10,151 nucleotides of DNA from Myxococcaceae bacterium (GTDB lineage: Bacteria; Myxococcota; Myxococcia; Myxococcales; Myxococcaceae): NCBI GenBank assembly GCA_018262385.1, contig JAGSPQ010000037.1, forward strand, positions 1 to 10,151, written 5' to 3'. Positions 1 through 6,599 of the stretch are shown in pieces. Position numbers and translations under genes: made by a program. The notes below the pieces were generated by a model that was not told the origin of the DNA, searched no databases, and saw only the letters and a list, made by a program, of their open reading frames with translations. Positions within the stretch are counted from its first letter, which is position 1; every line of letters starts with the position of its first letter.

Positions 1-20
1 ATCACCGGCGATGGATTCAT
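1..20 (-). CDS. Start of an unidentified gene downstream of ftsB (partial)
   Basis: An ATG on the minus strand at 20-18 begins an open frame reading Met-Asn-Pro-Ser-Pro-Val before the window ends. It lies one base past the TGA of the ftsB-like gene, and a good Shine-Dalgarno sequence (GAGGGG, 7 bases upstream) sits inside the last codons of that gene. The spacing and RBS suggest a translationally coupled next gene in the same operon. Six codons are too few to identify a product. Confidence 0.4.
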
Positions 21-21
21 T

Positions 22-303
22 TCATTTCCCCTCGAGGTGAATGACGACTTCGCCCGGCCGGATGAAGCCGAGCTCTTCGCGCGCCGCGCGCTCGATCGCC
101 TTCGGATCCGCGCGCAGCGCTTCGACTTCCTTCAGCAGCTTCGCGTTCTCATCTGCGGTCTGCCGGTTTCGCGTGCGCAGCGTCTCGACCTGCTGATTCA
201 GGCTCAGGTAGCGACGAAAGCCGCCTTCGGCGCTGGCCGACCAGGCCGCGAGAACGAAGGCGATCGTCACCGACGCCCAAAGCCACTTTCGCCGGTTGTC
301 CAT
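22..303 (-). CDS. ftsB: FtsB/DivIC-family septum formation initiator protein
   Basis: This is a 93-residue bitopic membrane protein of the FtsB/DivIC family. In other bacteria the family pairs with FtsL and FtsQ (DivIB) in the divisome and links to septal peptidoglycan synthesis. The layout is typical: a short positive N-terminus (MDNRRK), one transmembrane helix at about residues 7-24, a polar coiled-coil at about 30-65 with heptad Leu/Val positions, and the family's C-terminal motif (AREELGFIRPGEVVIHL, residues 74-90). The ATG at 303 is chosen because the helix then starts right after the basic residues. A TTG at 342 in the same frame would add 13 residues but has no visible RBS. A weak GAAG lies upstream of the ATG. 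FtsB and DivIC cannot be told apart without a tree. Confidence 0.85.
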   Translation of the reverse strand: MDNRRKWLWASVTIAFVLAAWSASAEGGFRRYLSLNQQVETLRTRNRQTADENAKLLKEVEALRADPKAIERAAREELGFIRPGEVVIHLEGK

Positions 304-362
304 TCGCTGCTTCGACGGTACCAGCGAGGCGCCGACCAGCAAGTAAACCGCTACAGGTCTGA

Positions 363-383
363 ATCACCCCGGACAGGGGTGGT
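363..383 (-). terminator. Hairpin after the secreted-protein gene, possible weak terminator
   Basis: A perfect inverted repeat CACCCC-GGACA-GGGGTG (365-370/376-381) extends by one G-T wobble and one A-T pair to 363-383. It lies in the 90-bp gap between the secreted-protein gene and ftsB. There is no T-run after it in the minus-strand direction, so intrinsic termination would be weak. It may instead be an mRNA 3'-end stabiliser. Confidence 0.35.
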
Positions 384-389
384 GCGGCA

Positions 390-405
390 GGGGCTACGGA
401 GCCCC
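390..405 (-). other. Second hairpin overlapping the stop codon of the secreted-protein gene
   Basis: A perfect 6-bp stem GGGGCT/AGCCCC with a 4-base loop spans 390-405 and includes the TAG stop codon at 396-394. Together with the hairpin at 363-383 it gives two GC-rich stem-loops in tandem at the 3' end of this transcript segment. The structure is read directly from the sequence; any role in termination is inference. Confidence 0.35.
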
Positions 406-1338
406 ACCGTCGCCCTGAAAGGGCGCCTGTCCCACCCACGCCACGTCGACGTTCGCCTGGGTGATCTCGACGCACTGGCCGCCGTCTACCGGAGCGTCAG
501 AGTTGAAGTTCCACTCGACGAACTTCAGGTTGGTCGCGCTGGCGGTGAGCCTGCCCGCATCCGGGCTCTTGACCGCGGTGGTGATGTCGATCGCTCCGCC
601 CTGGGCGAGGAAGCTGCGGGCGCAGCTCGAGCCGGACGGGTTGCAGCCGAGGTCCAGGTAGAGGCAGTACTCGCAGTCGGCGTCGGTGGTGGCGGCAAGC
701 GTGTGGGCGCCGGCCGTCGCGTTCGCGAAGTAATAGACCTGGAAGTAGTACTCGCGGTGGCCGCCGTCGGGCGAGCTGGCCGTCGGGACGTCGGAGATGA
801 TCCCGCTGTGGAGCTCGTTCCCGCCGTCGAGCCCGTCGTCGTAGAGCGCCTCGAGCACGTTGGCCTGGGGGAAGAAGGTCAACAGCTCGCAGCCAGCGTC
901 CGCCGCTGCGCCGCCCCCTGCCCCGCCGGTGCCACCCGTACCGCCGGTGCCGCCCGTACCGCCGGTGCCGCCCGTACCACCGGTGCCGCCCGTACCGCCG
1001 GTGCCGCCCGTACCGCCGGTGCCACCCGTACCGCCACCCGTACCGCCGGTGCCACCCGTGCCGCCGGTGCCACCCGTACCGCCCGTGCCGCCGCCGGTGT
1101 TGGCTCCGCAGACCTGGGCCTTGCAGACCTGGCCGGTGGTGCAGGTGCCGCACGCCGCTCCGGCCTTGCCGCAGGCGGTGGTCGCAGTGCCGGCCTGGCA
1201 CGCGTCCTTCGAGTCACAGCACCCCATCGCGCAATTCGTCGCGTTGCACTTCCCGCTGGACGCGGTTCCGCACTGCATCAAGACGACCGAAGCAGCGGCG
1301 AGCAGCGCGACGAACAGCCACGACGAAGTCTTGACCAA
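394..1338 (-). CDS. Secreted or lipid-anchored Cys-rich protein with (Thr-Gly-Gly)19 linker
   Basis: This 314-residue exported protein has no recognised function. Residues 1-22 are a signal peptide (MVKTSSWLFVALLAAASVVL) followed by LMQC, so Cys23 could be lipidated; Gln at -1 is a poor lipobox match, and ordinary cleavage is possible. Residues 31-77 form a Cys-rich module (ten Cys, pattern CNATNCAMGCCDS...CQAG...CGKAGAACGTC) like those seen in many myxobacterial surface proteins. Residues 81-139 are 19 Thr-Gly-Gly units, two of them with an extra Gly. The C-terminal part (150-314) is an unassigned Asp/Gly-rich domain with six Cys, including a C222-x2-C225 pair. The start is a TTG at 1338-1336, supported by GGAGGG six bases upstream. 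The gene starts 42 bp after the PspC-like gene on the same strand and may be read with it. Confidence 0.8.
   Translation of the reverse strand: MVKTSSWLFVALLAAASVVLMQCGTASSGKCNATNCAMGCCDSKDACQAGTATTACGKAGAACGTCTTGQVCKAQVCGANTGGGTGGTGGTGGTGGTGGTGGGTGGTGGTGGTGGTGGTGGTGGTGGTGGTGGTGGTGGAGGGAAADAGCELLTFFPQANVLEALYDDGLDGGNELHSGIISDVPTASSPDGGHREYYFQVYYFANATAGAHTLAATTDADCEYCLYLDLGCNPSGSSCARSFLAQGGAIDITTAVKSPDAGRLTASATNLKFVEWNFNSDAPVDGGQCVEITQANVDVAWVGQAPFQGDGGAP
922..1098 (-). repeat. 9-bp/18-bp coding tandem repeat encoding Thr-Gly-Gly
   Basis: There are about 19 tandem 9-bp units encoding Thr-Gly-Gly (residues 81-139 of the secreted protein), two of them lengthened by one Gly codon. Many successive units alternate between an ACG-type and an ACC-type Thr codon, giving a higher-order 18-bp period. 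Because the unit is a multiple of three, slippage or unequal crossover changes linker length without a frameshift. On the opposite strand the tract gives a Pro-Pro-Val shadow frame, which is not a gene. Confidence 0.9.
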
Positions 1339-1350
1339 GGGGCACCCTCC

Positions 1351-1378
1351 AGCAGTGGAAGGCGCGCGCTTAGCAGTG
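1351..1378. repeat. 7-bp direct repeat AGCAGTG, two helical turns apart
   Basis: AGCAGTG occurs at 1351-1357 and 1372-1378, a spacing of 21 bp. Both copies are in the 42-bp gap between the PspC-like gene and the secreted-protein gene, immediately upstream of the latter's ribosome binding site. The spacing would place them on the same DNA face, as for an activator or repressor site. A repeat this short could be chance. Confidence 0.25.
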
Positions 1379-1380
1379 TT

Positions 1381-1734
1381 TCAGGCTGGGGCGGAAGGGA
1401 CCCGCTCCTTGTTGAACAGGTTGCTCAACCCATCGACCAGCTTCGTCGCCGGCGTCTTGCCCTGCACCTCGAACGGGGTGAGGAACCAGACCAGTGCGTA
1501 GGCCCAGAGGGTGAGCGCGCCGGTCCCGACGATGCTCACCACCAGCAGCACCCTGATCAACACCGGATCCCAGCCGAACTGGAGCGACAGCGCCGCGCAC
1601 ACCCCGCCCAGCACCCGGCCCGGCACGTTGCGGTGCATCAGCGGCGCGTCCGGCTGCCGCGAGGCACAAAAGGAGCACTTGATCGCGCGGGCGTCGATCG
1701 ACTGGAAGCAGGCGGGGCAAGGTTTGGTTTCCAT
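1381..1734 (-). CDS. Zinc-ribbon PspC-domain membrane protein
   Basis: This 117-residue protein has two parts. An N-terminal zinc ribbon has two CxxC pairs, Cys6/Cys9 (CPAC) and Cys20/Cys23 (CSFC). From about residue 34 there is a PspC domain, recognised by RNVPGRVLGGVCAALS, the following FGWDPVLIRVLL segment and a hydrophobic stretch at about 58-87 ending WFLTPFEV. In E. coli PspC is an inner-membrane partner of the phage-shock response. Stand-alone PspC proteins with zinc ribbons are widespread and mostly uncharacterised, so a membrane-stress role is only inferred. The ATG at 1734 is preferred because AGG lies just upstream; the in-frame ATG at 1743 would add Met-Ala-Gly. It follows menE by 34 bp on the same strand and could be the distal gene of the men operon. 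Confidence 0.85.
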   Translation of the reverse strand: METKPCPACFQSIDARAIKCSFCASRQPDAPLMHRNVPGRVLGGVCAALSLQFGWDPVLIRVLLVVSIVGTGALTLWAYALVWFLTPFEVQGKTPATKLVDGLSNLFNKERVPSAPA

Positions 1735-1746
1735 GCCTGCCATACG

Positions 1747-1762
1747 CGCCGGACCGCCGGCG
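1747..1762 (-). other. Hairpin between menE and the PspC-like gene
   Basis: A perfect 6-bp inverted repeat CGCCGG-ACCG-CCGGCG occupies 1747-1762, after the menE stop (1771-1769) and just before the start of the PspC-like gene. No U-run follows. It could partly terminate transcription, mark an mRNA processing end, or shield the downstream start region. In DNA this GC-rich, chance cannot be excluded. Confidence 0.3.
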
Positions 1763-1768
1763 ATTGCG

Positions 1769-3091
1769 TCAGGCCACCAGCGCCCGCAGCGCCGCCCGGT
1801 CGACCTTTCCGTTGGCGTTTCGCGGCAGCGCCGCCGCCGAGATGAACGCGCGCGGGACCTTGAACCCGGCCAGCCGGGCGCGGCACCACGCCTCGAGCGT
1901 CTCCTCCGCAAGAGCGCCCTCGCGCCAGACCACCACCGCCACCGGCACCTGGCCCCAGCGGGGATCCTCCCGCGCTCCGAGCGCGACCTCGCGGATCGAC
2001 GGGTGCTCGCCCAGGACCCGCTCCAGCTCTGCCGGGTAGACGTTCTCACCCCCGCTGATGATCAGATCGATGCGGCGCGCGAGGACGGTGAGGCGGCCCT
2101 GGGCGTCGAGCGAGCCCAGATCCTTCGTCTGCAGCCAGCCGGATCCGAACTGCGGTGCCACCGTCGGGCCCCGCACCTCGATCTGCCCGTCGACGATCCG
2201 CACCTCGAGGCCCGGGAGCGGAGGACCCGCGGTCGATCCGTCCGCCTCCGAGGGGCGCTCGGTGGCCACCTGAGAGCAGGCCTCGGTCAGCCCATAGGTC
2301 TGCAGCACCGGAGCCCCCTGCGCCCGCGCCCGCTCCAGCAGCGACCGCGGCACCGGGCCCCCGCCGATCAGCACCGCCCGCAGGCTCTCCGGGAAGCGAT
2401 CGCGCCGCAGCTCGAGCAGACGGTCGAGCGCAGTCGGCACCAGGCTCAGGTGGGTCACCTGCCCCGCCTCGATCAGCGCGTTCACCCGGGCCGGATCGAA
2501 GCCCGGCTCGATCACCAGCGTCGCTCCGTACTGCGCGCACCGGTGGGCCATCGCCAGCCCGCCGACGTGAAAGAGCGGCAGACACAGCAGCCAGCGCTGA
2601 TCGGGCGAGCCGGCCGACGCGGGCCCGAGGTTGGCGGCAGAGGCGCGCGCGCTCGCCCGGAAGTTCCCATGGGTCAGCACGATCAGCGACGGACGCCCGG
2701 TGGTGCCCGAGGTGAACAGCCCCGCCAGCGGCTGATCGTCCGGCGCCTCGACCGCGGTCTCCGGCGGGGCAGCCCCCAGCTTCGGAAAGGGCCGTGCCCC
2801 CGGGATGAGGGCGACCCGCGCGTCGTCGGCGAGCACCAGCCCGGGCTCGGCCGCCGCCACCAGCGCAGCCAGCTCGGCCGCGGTCAGTCGCGCATTGAAC
2901 GGAACCAGCGTCAGCCGCAGCTCGCCGCACGCGTGAAACAGCGCGACCGTCTCCGGGCGGTTCGCGGCCAACACGCCGACCCGCGCGTTGGGAGCCAGGC
3001 CCTGCGCCCGCAGCCACTGCTTCCAGGAAGCGATCTGCCCTCGAAGCTGCTCGGGCGTCCACTGCCCTCCTTCGAAGACGATCGCGTTCAC
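1769..3091 (-). CDS. menE: o-Succinylbenzoate-CoA ligase (MenE)
   Basis: This 440-residue ANL-superfamily adenylating enzyme converts o-succinylbenzoate, ATP and CoA to OSB-CoA in menaquinone synthesis. Visible motifs in order: P-loop TSGTTGRPS (127-135), LPLFHVGG (171-178), VLIGGGPVPR (240-249), YGLTE (266-270), TKD with the ribose-binding Asp (322-324), RRIDLIISGGENVYPAELE (339-357) with the hinge region, and the C-terminal catalytic Lys429 in NANGKVDR. The P-loop position usually held by Lys (TSGTTGxPKG) is Ser135. The start is a GTG at 3091-3089, one base after the menC TGA; no closer ATG exists and the protein matches normal MenE length. Identity as MenE rather than another acyl-CoA ligase rests on its modest length and the operon: the menC product, OSB, is its substrate and MenB takes its product. 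Confidence 0.95.
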   Translation of the reverse strand: MNAIVFEGGQWTPEQLRGQIASWKQWLRAQGLAPNARVGVLAANRPETVALFHACGELRLTLVPFNARLTAAELAALVAAAEPGLVLADDARVALIPGARPFPKLGAAPPETAVEAPDDQPLAGLFTSGTTGRPSLIVLTHGNFRASARASAANLGPASAGSPDQRWLLCLPLFHVGGLAMAHRCAQYGATLVIEPGFDPARVNALIEAGQVTHLSLVPTALDRLLELRRDRFPESLRAVLIGGGPVPRSLLERARAQGAPVLQTYGLTEACSQVATERPSEADGSTAGPPLPGLEVRIVDGQIEVRGPTVAPQFGSGWLQTKDLGSLDAQGRLTVLARRIDLIISGGENVYPAELERVLGEHPSIREVALGAREDPRWGQVPVAVVVWREGALAEETLEAWCRARLAGFKVPRAFISAAALPRNANGKVDRAALRALVA

Positions 3092-3092
3092 T

Positions 3093-4136
3093 TCAGACCC
3101 CGAGCCCCTCGGCGGTGGGAATCCGGATCCGCCCGCGCACCGGCGTGAAGGCGTCGGGAACGCAGCCCTCGAACAGCTCCACCGTCGCCAGCCCGTTGGC
3201 CCAGTCTCCCTGAGGAATCGCGGCCGCCAGGTGCGCCGCCGCCGCGCGCGCCAGCGGCCCATCGAGGAGGGTGGTGACGTACGCGCCGACTCCCGCCTGG
3301 TGGGCGCGGCGGGCGAGCGCCAGCGCGGGCAGCAACCCACCCAACGCCATCGGCTTGAGCACCACCACGTCCGCCGCGGGCCGGCGATCGGGGCTGAAGA
3401 ACGCCTGCACCCCCTCGGGAGAAAGCAGCGCCTCGTCGGCGGCGATCTGGCAGGGGACCTGGCCGCGAATCCGCCCCAGGCCGCCGACGTCGCCCGCCGC
3501 GACCGGCTGCTCGCACAGCTCCAGGCCGAGCGACTCCATTCCTCGCAGCGCGGTGCGGGCGGCGCTCTCCGTCCACCCACCATTGGCGTCAATCCGCAGC
3601 GAGATCTTCTCGCCCACCGCGCGGCGCACCGCGAGCAGCCGCTGCGCATCGACCGTCAGCGTCCGTGCGGCGACCTTGATCTTCAGCACCTCGAACCCGG
3701 CGGCCACCGCGCGCTCGGCGGCCTGCGCCAGGCTGGCTGCATTGGGCCCGTCGATCAGCGCGGCGCACCGCACCTCGCGGCGGGGCGTCTCGCACAACAG
3801 CCGCGCGAGCGGAACGTGGCGGATCCTCGCCAGCCGATCGAGCAGCGCCAGCTCGAGCCCGTGGCGCGCAGCGGGAGTCCGGTGCAGCACCGCGGTCGCG
3901 GCGGCGATCGCCTCCACGCTGTCCAGCGATCCAGGTCCACGCCACGTCAGCAGCGCGGCGCTCGCGTCCTCGAGGGTCTCGGTGCCGAACTGGGGCAGCG
4001 GAGTCGCCTCGCCCTTCCCCGCCCCTTCGTCGTCCGCCACCCCCACGCCCAGCCCCTCGCGCACCGAGATCGCGCCGAGCGCGGTGGCGATCGGCTCCGC
4101 CAGCTTCCACGACAACGGCGTCACCGAGATCTTCAT
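3093..4136 (-). CDS. menC: o-Succinylbenzoate synthase (MenC)
   Basis: This 347-residue enolase-superfamily enzyme dehydrates SHCHC to o-succinylbenzoate. The muconate-lactonizing-type active site is complete: Lys152-x-Lys154 (LKIKV), metal ligands Asp183 (RIDANGGW), Glu209 (CEQP) and Asp234 (AADEAL), and the second catalytic Lys261 (VVLKPM). The N-terminal capping domain is roughly residues 1-100 and the barrel follows. The ATG at 4136 overlaps the menA stop in an ATGA junction, and the menE start lies one base after its TGA, so translation is probably coupled on both sides. OSB synthases are promiscuous (N-acylamino acid racemase activity occurs in some relatives), but the men operon makes OSB synthase the clear call. 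Confidence 0.96.
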   Translation of the reverse strand: MKISVTPLSWKLAEPIATALGAISVREGLGVGVADDEGAGKGEATPLPQFGTETLEDASAALLTWRGPGSLDSVEAIAAATAVLHRTPAARHGLELALLDRLARIRHVPLARLLCETPRREVRCAALIDGPNAASLAQAAERAVAAGFEVLKIKVAARTLTVDAQRLLAVRRAVGEKISLRIDANGGWTESAARTALRGMESLGLELCEQPVAAGDVGGLGRIRGQVPCQIAADEALLSPEGVQAFFSPDRRPAADVVVLKPMALGGLLPALALARRAHQAGVGAYVTTLLDGPLARAAAAHLAAAIPQGDWANGLATVELFEGCVPDAFTPVRGRIRIPTAEGLGV

Positions 4137-5005
4137 CGCGCCAGACCCACCGCAAAGAGCAGCCCGAAGACGAGCTGCAGGCGCGCGGTCGCGGCCAGCG
4201 CGGTGTTGAGCACCACCCCGCTCCGGTTTCGAACCAGGCGGAACGGCGCCACCACCAGCGGCAGCGCGAGCAGCGGCAACAGCACCGCGTCCCCCGCCGC
4301 GCCCGTCACCCACAGCGCGATCGGCGTCGCGAACGCGAGCGCGACCATCGCCACCCACTCGGCCCGGCCGAAGCCGGTGCCGAACCGCACCACCAGCGTC
4401 TTCTTGCCCGCGCGCGCGTCAGTCGCCGCGTCCCGCACGTTGTTGACCGCCAGCAGCGCGACCCCGAGGGTGCCGACCGGAATCGCCGCCATCAGCGCGG
4501 TCGCGGTGAGCGCCTGCGCCTGGAGGAAGTAGGTCCCGCCGACGGCGACCAGCCCGAAGAACACCAGCACGAAGACGTCGCCCAGCCCGTGGTACCCGAG
4601 GGGAAACGGGCCGCCGGTGTAGGCGTAGCCGGCCAGCACCGACGCGATCCCGATCACCAGAATCGGCCAGCCGCCGACCGCGACGAGGTAGAGGCCGACC
4701 GCGATCGCGAGCGCGAAGCACAGCAGCGCCCCGGCCTTCACCGCCTTGGGCGACAGCAGCCCCTGCTGGGTCACCCGCGGCGGCCCGAGGCGATCGGCGG
4801 TGTCCGCGCCGCGCACGAAGTCGAAGTAGTCGTTGGTGAGGTTGGTGCCGATCTGGATCAGCAGCGCGCCCAGCAGCGCCATCCCCGCGGCGATCGGAAG
4901 AAAGGCCCCGTCGCGCAGCGCCAGCGCCGAGCCCACCGCCACCGGCACGATGCCGGCGACGAGCGTCTTCGGACGCGCGGCCTGAAGCCAGATCGCCGAG
5001 CTCAC
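4133..5005 (-). CDS. menA: 1,4-Dihydroxy-2-naphthoate polyprenyltransferase (MenA)
   Basis: This 290-residue integral membrane prenyltransferase of the UbiA superfamily attaches a polyprenyl chain to 1,4-dihydroxy-2-naphthoate with loss of CO2, giving demethylmenaquinone. The first Asp-rich motif is NLTNDYFDF (55-63), binding the Mg-prenyl diphosphate; the second is [16 protein letters not shown] (188-203). Several hydrophobic helices cover the rest, including about 13-30, 36-52, 92-110, 112-128, 143-160, 168-188, 214-234 and 240-256. The early ARPKTL motif (10-15) is typical of MenA. The start is a GTG at 5005-5003 in a GTGA overlap with the menB stop; the menC ATG overlaps its own TGA. In many genomes menA is unlinked from the other men genes; here it is inside the operon. 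Confidence 0.96.
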   Translation of the reverse strand: MSSAIWLQAARPKTLVAGIVPVAVGSALALRDGAFLPIAAGMALLGALLIQIGTNLTNDYFDFVRGADTADRLGPPRVTQQGLLSPKAVKAGALLCFALAIAVGLYLVAVGGWPILVIGIASVLAGYAYTGGPFPLGYHGLGDVFVLVFFGLVAVGGTYFLQAQALTATALMAAIPVGTLGVALLAVNNVRDAATDARAGKKTLVVRFGTGFGRAEWVAMVALAFATPIALWVTGAAGDAVLLPLLALPLVVAPFRLVRNRSGVVLNTALAATARLQLVFGLLFAVGLAR

Positions 5006-5829
5006 GGGCGCCTCGGGAACTTCGAGAAGTCCGGCTTGCGGCGCTCGAGGTACGCGCGCTTGCCCTCCTGCGCTTCCTCGCTCATGTAATAGAGGAGCGT
5101 GGCGTTGCCGGCGAGCTCCTGAATCCCCGCCTGGCCGTCGAGCGCGGCGTTGAACGAGGACTTGAGCAACCGCAGCGAGAGCGGCGAGTGCGCCAGCATC
5201 TCCTGGCACCACTTCACCGTCTCGGCCTCGAGATCCTTCAGCGGCACCACCGTGTTCACCAGGCCCATCTGCAGCGCCTGCTGCGCGTCGTACTGCCGGC
5301 AGAGGAACCAGATCTCGCGCGCCTTCTTCTGCCCCACCACCGAGGCGAGGTACGAGGCGCCGAAGCCGCCATCGAAGCTCCCCACCTTCGGCCCGGTCTG
5401 CCCGAACCGCGCGTTGTCCGCCGCGATGCTCAGATCGCAGACCAGGTGCAGCACGTGGCCGCCGCCGATCGCGAACCCCGCGACCATCGCCACCACCGGC
5501 TTGGGCAACGAGCGGATCTGCTTCTGCAGATCGAGGACGTTGAGGCGCGGGACGCCGTCGGCTCCGACGTAGCCCTCGGCCCCGCGCACCCGCTGATCGC
5601 CGCCCGAGCAGAACGCGTGATCGCCCTCGCCGGTGAGGATCACCACCCCGACCTTCGAGTCCTCGCGCGCGTCGGTGAACGCGGCCTGGAGCTCGAACAG
5701 CGTCTGCGGCCGGAAGGCATTGCGAACCTCCGGCCGGTTGATCGTGATCTTCGCGATCCCGTCCCACTTCTCGTAGCGGACGTCTTCGAACTTCTTGCCC
5801 AGGGGGTCGGTCTTCCATTGCGGCTTCAT
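5002..5829 (-). CDS. menB: 1,4-Dihydroxy-2-naphthoyl-CoA synthase (MenB)
   Basis: This 275-residue crotonase-superfamily enzyme closes the second ring of naphthoquinone, converting OSB-CoA to DHNA-CoA in a Dieckmann-type reaction. Oxyanion-hole regions are CSGGDQR (74-80) and the GGG at 122-124 in [13 protein letters not shown]. The signature [14 protein letters not shown] (144-157) carries Ser151 and Asp153, matching E. coli Ser161/Asp163. Gly146 stands where bicarbonate-dependent (type I) enzymes such as E. coli MenB have Gly156 and type II enzymes have Asp, so this should be a type I enzyme. The C-terminal QPDFSKF-like segment ([10 protein letters not shown]) is also E. coli-like. The ATG at 5829 overlaps the menH TGA (ATGA) and has AGGAG eight bases upstream. 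Confidence 0.98.
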   Translation of the reverse strand: MKPQWKTDPLGKKFEDVRYEKWDGIAKITINRPEVRNAFRPQTLFELQAAFTDAREDSKVGVVILTGEGDHAFCSGGDQRVRGAEGYVGADGVPRLNVLDLQKQIRSLPKPVVAMVAGFAIGGGHVLHLVCDLSIAADNARFGQTGPKVGSFDGGFGASYLASVVGQKKAREIWFLCRQYDAQQALQMGLVNTVVPLKDLEAETVKWCQEMLAHSPLSLRLLKSSFNAALDGQAGIQELAGNATLLYYMSEEAQEGKRAYLERRKPDFSKFPRRP

Positions 5830-6599
5830 GTGCGCGTCTCCTGCTCGGGGTGCTCGTGAGAAAACCGGGCGCGGATGAACGCGCGGACCTCGGCGACCCA
5901 CTCGGCGGGCGCCTCGAGGTGAACGGCATGGCCTGCGTGGGGCACCGTGACGTGCCAACCCAGCGGCAGCTCGGCCGCCATCTTGCGGGCGAGCGCGGTG
6001 AACTTCTCGTCCCGGCCGCCGGTGATCAGCAGGGTCGGCACGTGCAGGCGCGGCAGCTGGGGCCAGAAGTTCGGCTGCACTCCGAGGCCGAAGCAGCGAA
6101 GCGCCCCGGCGAGGCCCGCGGCGGAGTGCGAGCGACGCCGGCGGCTCAGCGCCGGGCTCGGCGGGACTGAAGCGAACAACGGCAGGCGCTCCCAGTCCTC
6201 GATGAACGCCTCGACTCCGTGGGTCTCGAGCTTCGAAGCGCGGGCTTCGTCTTCTGCCCGGCGCAGCGCGCGATCCCGATGGCGCACCAGCCCGGCCGTC
6301 CCGCTCTCGAGCACCAGGCGGCTGACCTTCCGGGGGTGACGCACCGCCAGCGCCAGGGCCAGGCGGGCGCCCTGGGAGTAGCCGATCACGATCGCGGGCT
6401 CGCAGAGCTGGGCGGCGAGCGCGGCGATCGTCGCCTCGAAGCCCTCGCGCCCCAGCCGAGCGGGCAGCGCGGCCTCGGCGTGGCCCGGCAGATCGGGGCA
6501 GCGCGCGGCCAGCTCTTCACTCAGCTCTGCGGCCAGCGGCGACCACGAGGCGCCGCTGCCGGTGAAGCCGTGGAGGAACAACGCGGGCGTCAGCGCCAC
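5826..6599 (-). CDS. menH: SHCHC synthase (MenH), alpha/beta hydrolase fold
   Basis: This 257-residue alpha/beta-hydrolase-fold lyase removes pyruvate from SEPHCHC to give SHCHC. The expected catalytic triad is visible: Ser75 in GYSQGAR (73-79), Asp197 in GGRDEKF and His224 in [20 protein letters not shown] (9-19) supplies the oxyanion-loop region and PDLPGH (35-40) follows, both as in Men[13 protein letters not shown] (171-182) matches the cap region of the family. The nucleophile loop has Gln-Gly-Ala where E. coli-type MenH has Met-Gly-Gly. The start is a GTG at 6599-6597, preceded by a strong GAGGAGG; it overlaps the end of menD by 10 bp. The role is supported by its place between menD, which makes its substrate, and the rest of the pathway. 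Confidence 0.93.
   Translation of the reverse strand: MALTPALFLHGFTGSGASWSPLAAELSEELAARCPDLPGHAEAALPARLGREGFEATIAALAAQLCEPAIVIGYSQGARLALALAVRHPRKVSRLVLESGTAGLVRHRDRALRRAEDEARASKLETHGVEAFIEDWERLPLFASVPPSPALSRRRRSHSAAGLAGALRCFGLGVQPNFWPQLPRLHVPTLLITGGRDEKFTALARKMAAELPLGWHVTVPHAGHAVHLEAPAEWVAEVRAFIRARFSHEHPEQETRT

Noticed and set aside
922..1098. CRISPR array or tandem-repeat regulatory locus
   Set aside because: Units are 9 bp with no spacers and lie in frame inside a coding sequence.
860..1501. Plus-strand frame encoding a long Pro-Pro-Val repeat protein
   Set aside because: It is the exact antisense of the Thr-Gly-Gly repeat; the minus strand has a signal peptide, RBS and Cys-rich module, and this frame has none.
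37..1845. Plus-strand open frame of 602 codons with Thr/Ala/Gly-Ala-Arg repeats
   Set aside because: Antisense shadow of the ftsB-like, secreted-protein and PspC-like genes; its repeats are the reverse reading of the Thr-Gly-Gly tract, and it has no domain or plausible composition.
1511..3148. Plus-strand 545-codon open frame
   Set aside because: Antisense to menE and the PspC-like gene; Arg/Pro/Gln-rich composition typical of GC-rich shadow frames.
3092..3649. Possible menC-menE fusion, because one open frame runs from 3649 into menE
   Set aside because: The upstream part is out of frame with menC and is a shadow; menC ends with its own TGA at 3095-3093 and menE starts at a GTG one base later.
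2988..4532. Plus-strand 514-codon open frame
   Set aside because: Antisense to menC and the menA 3' part, which have complete active-site motifs; this frame has none.
5006..5929. Possible N-terminal extension of menA over menB
   Set aside because: Open frame only; the extension is Arg/Gly-rich shadow of menB, and the GTGA junction at 5005-5002 gives a natural MenA start.
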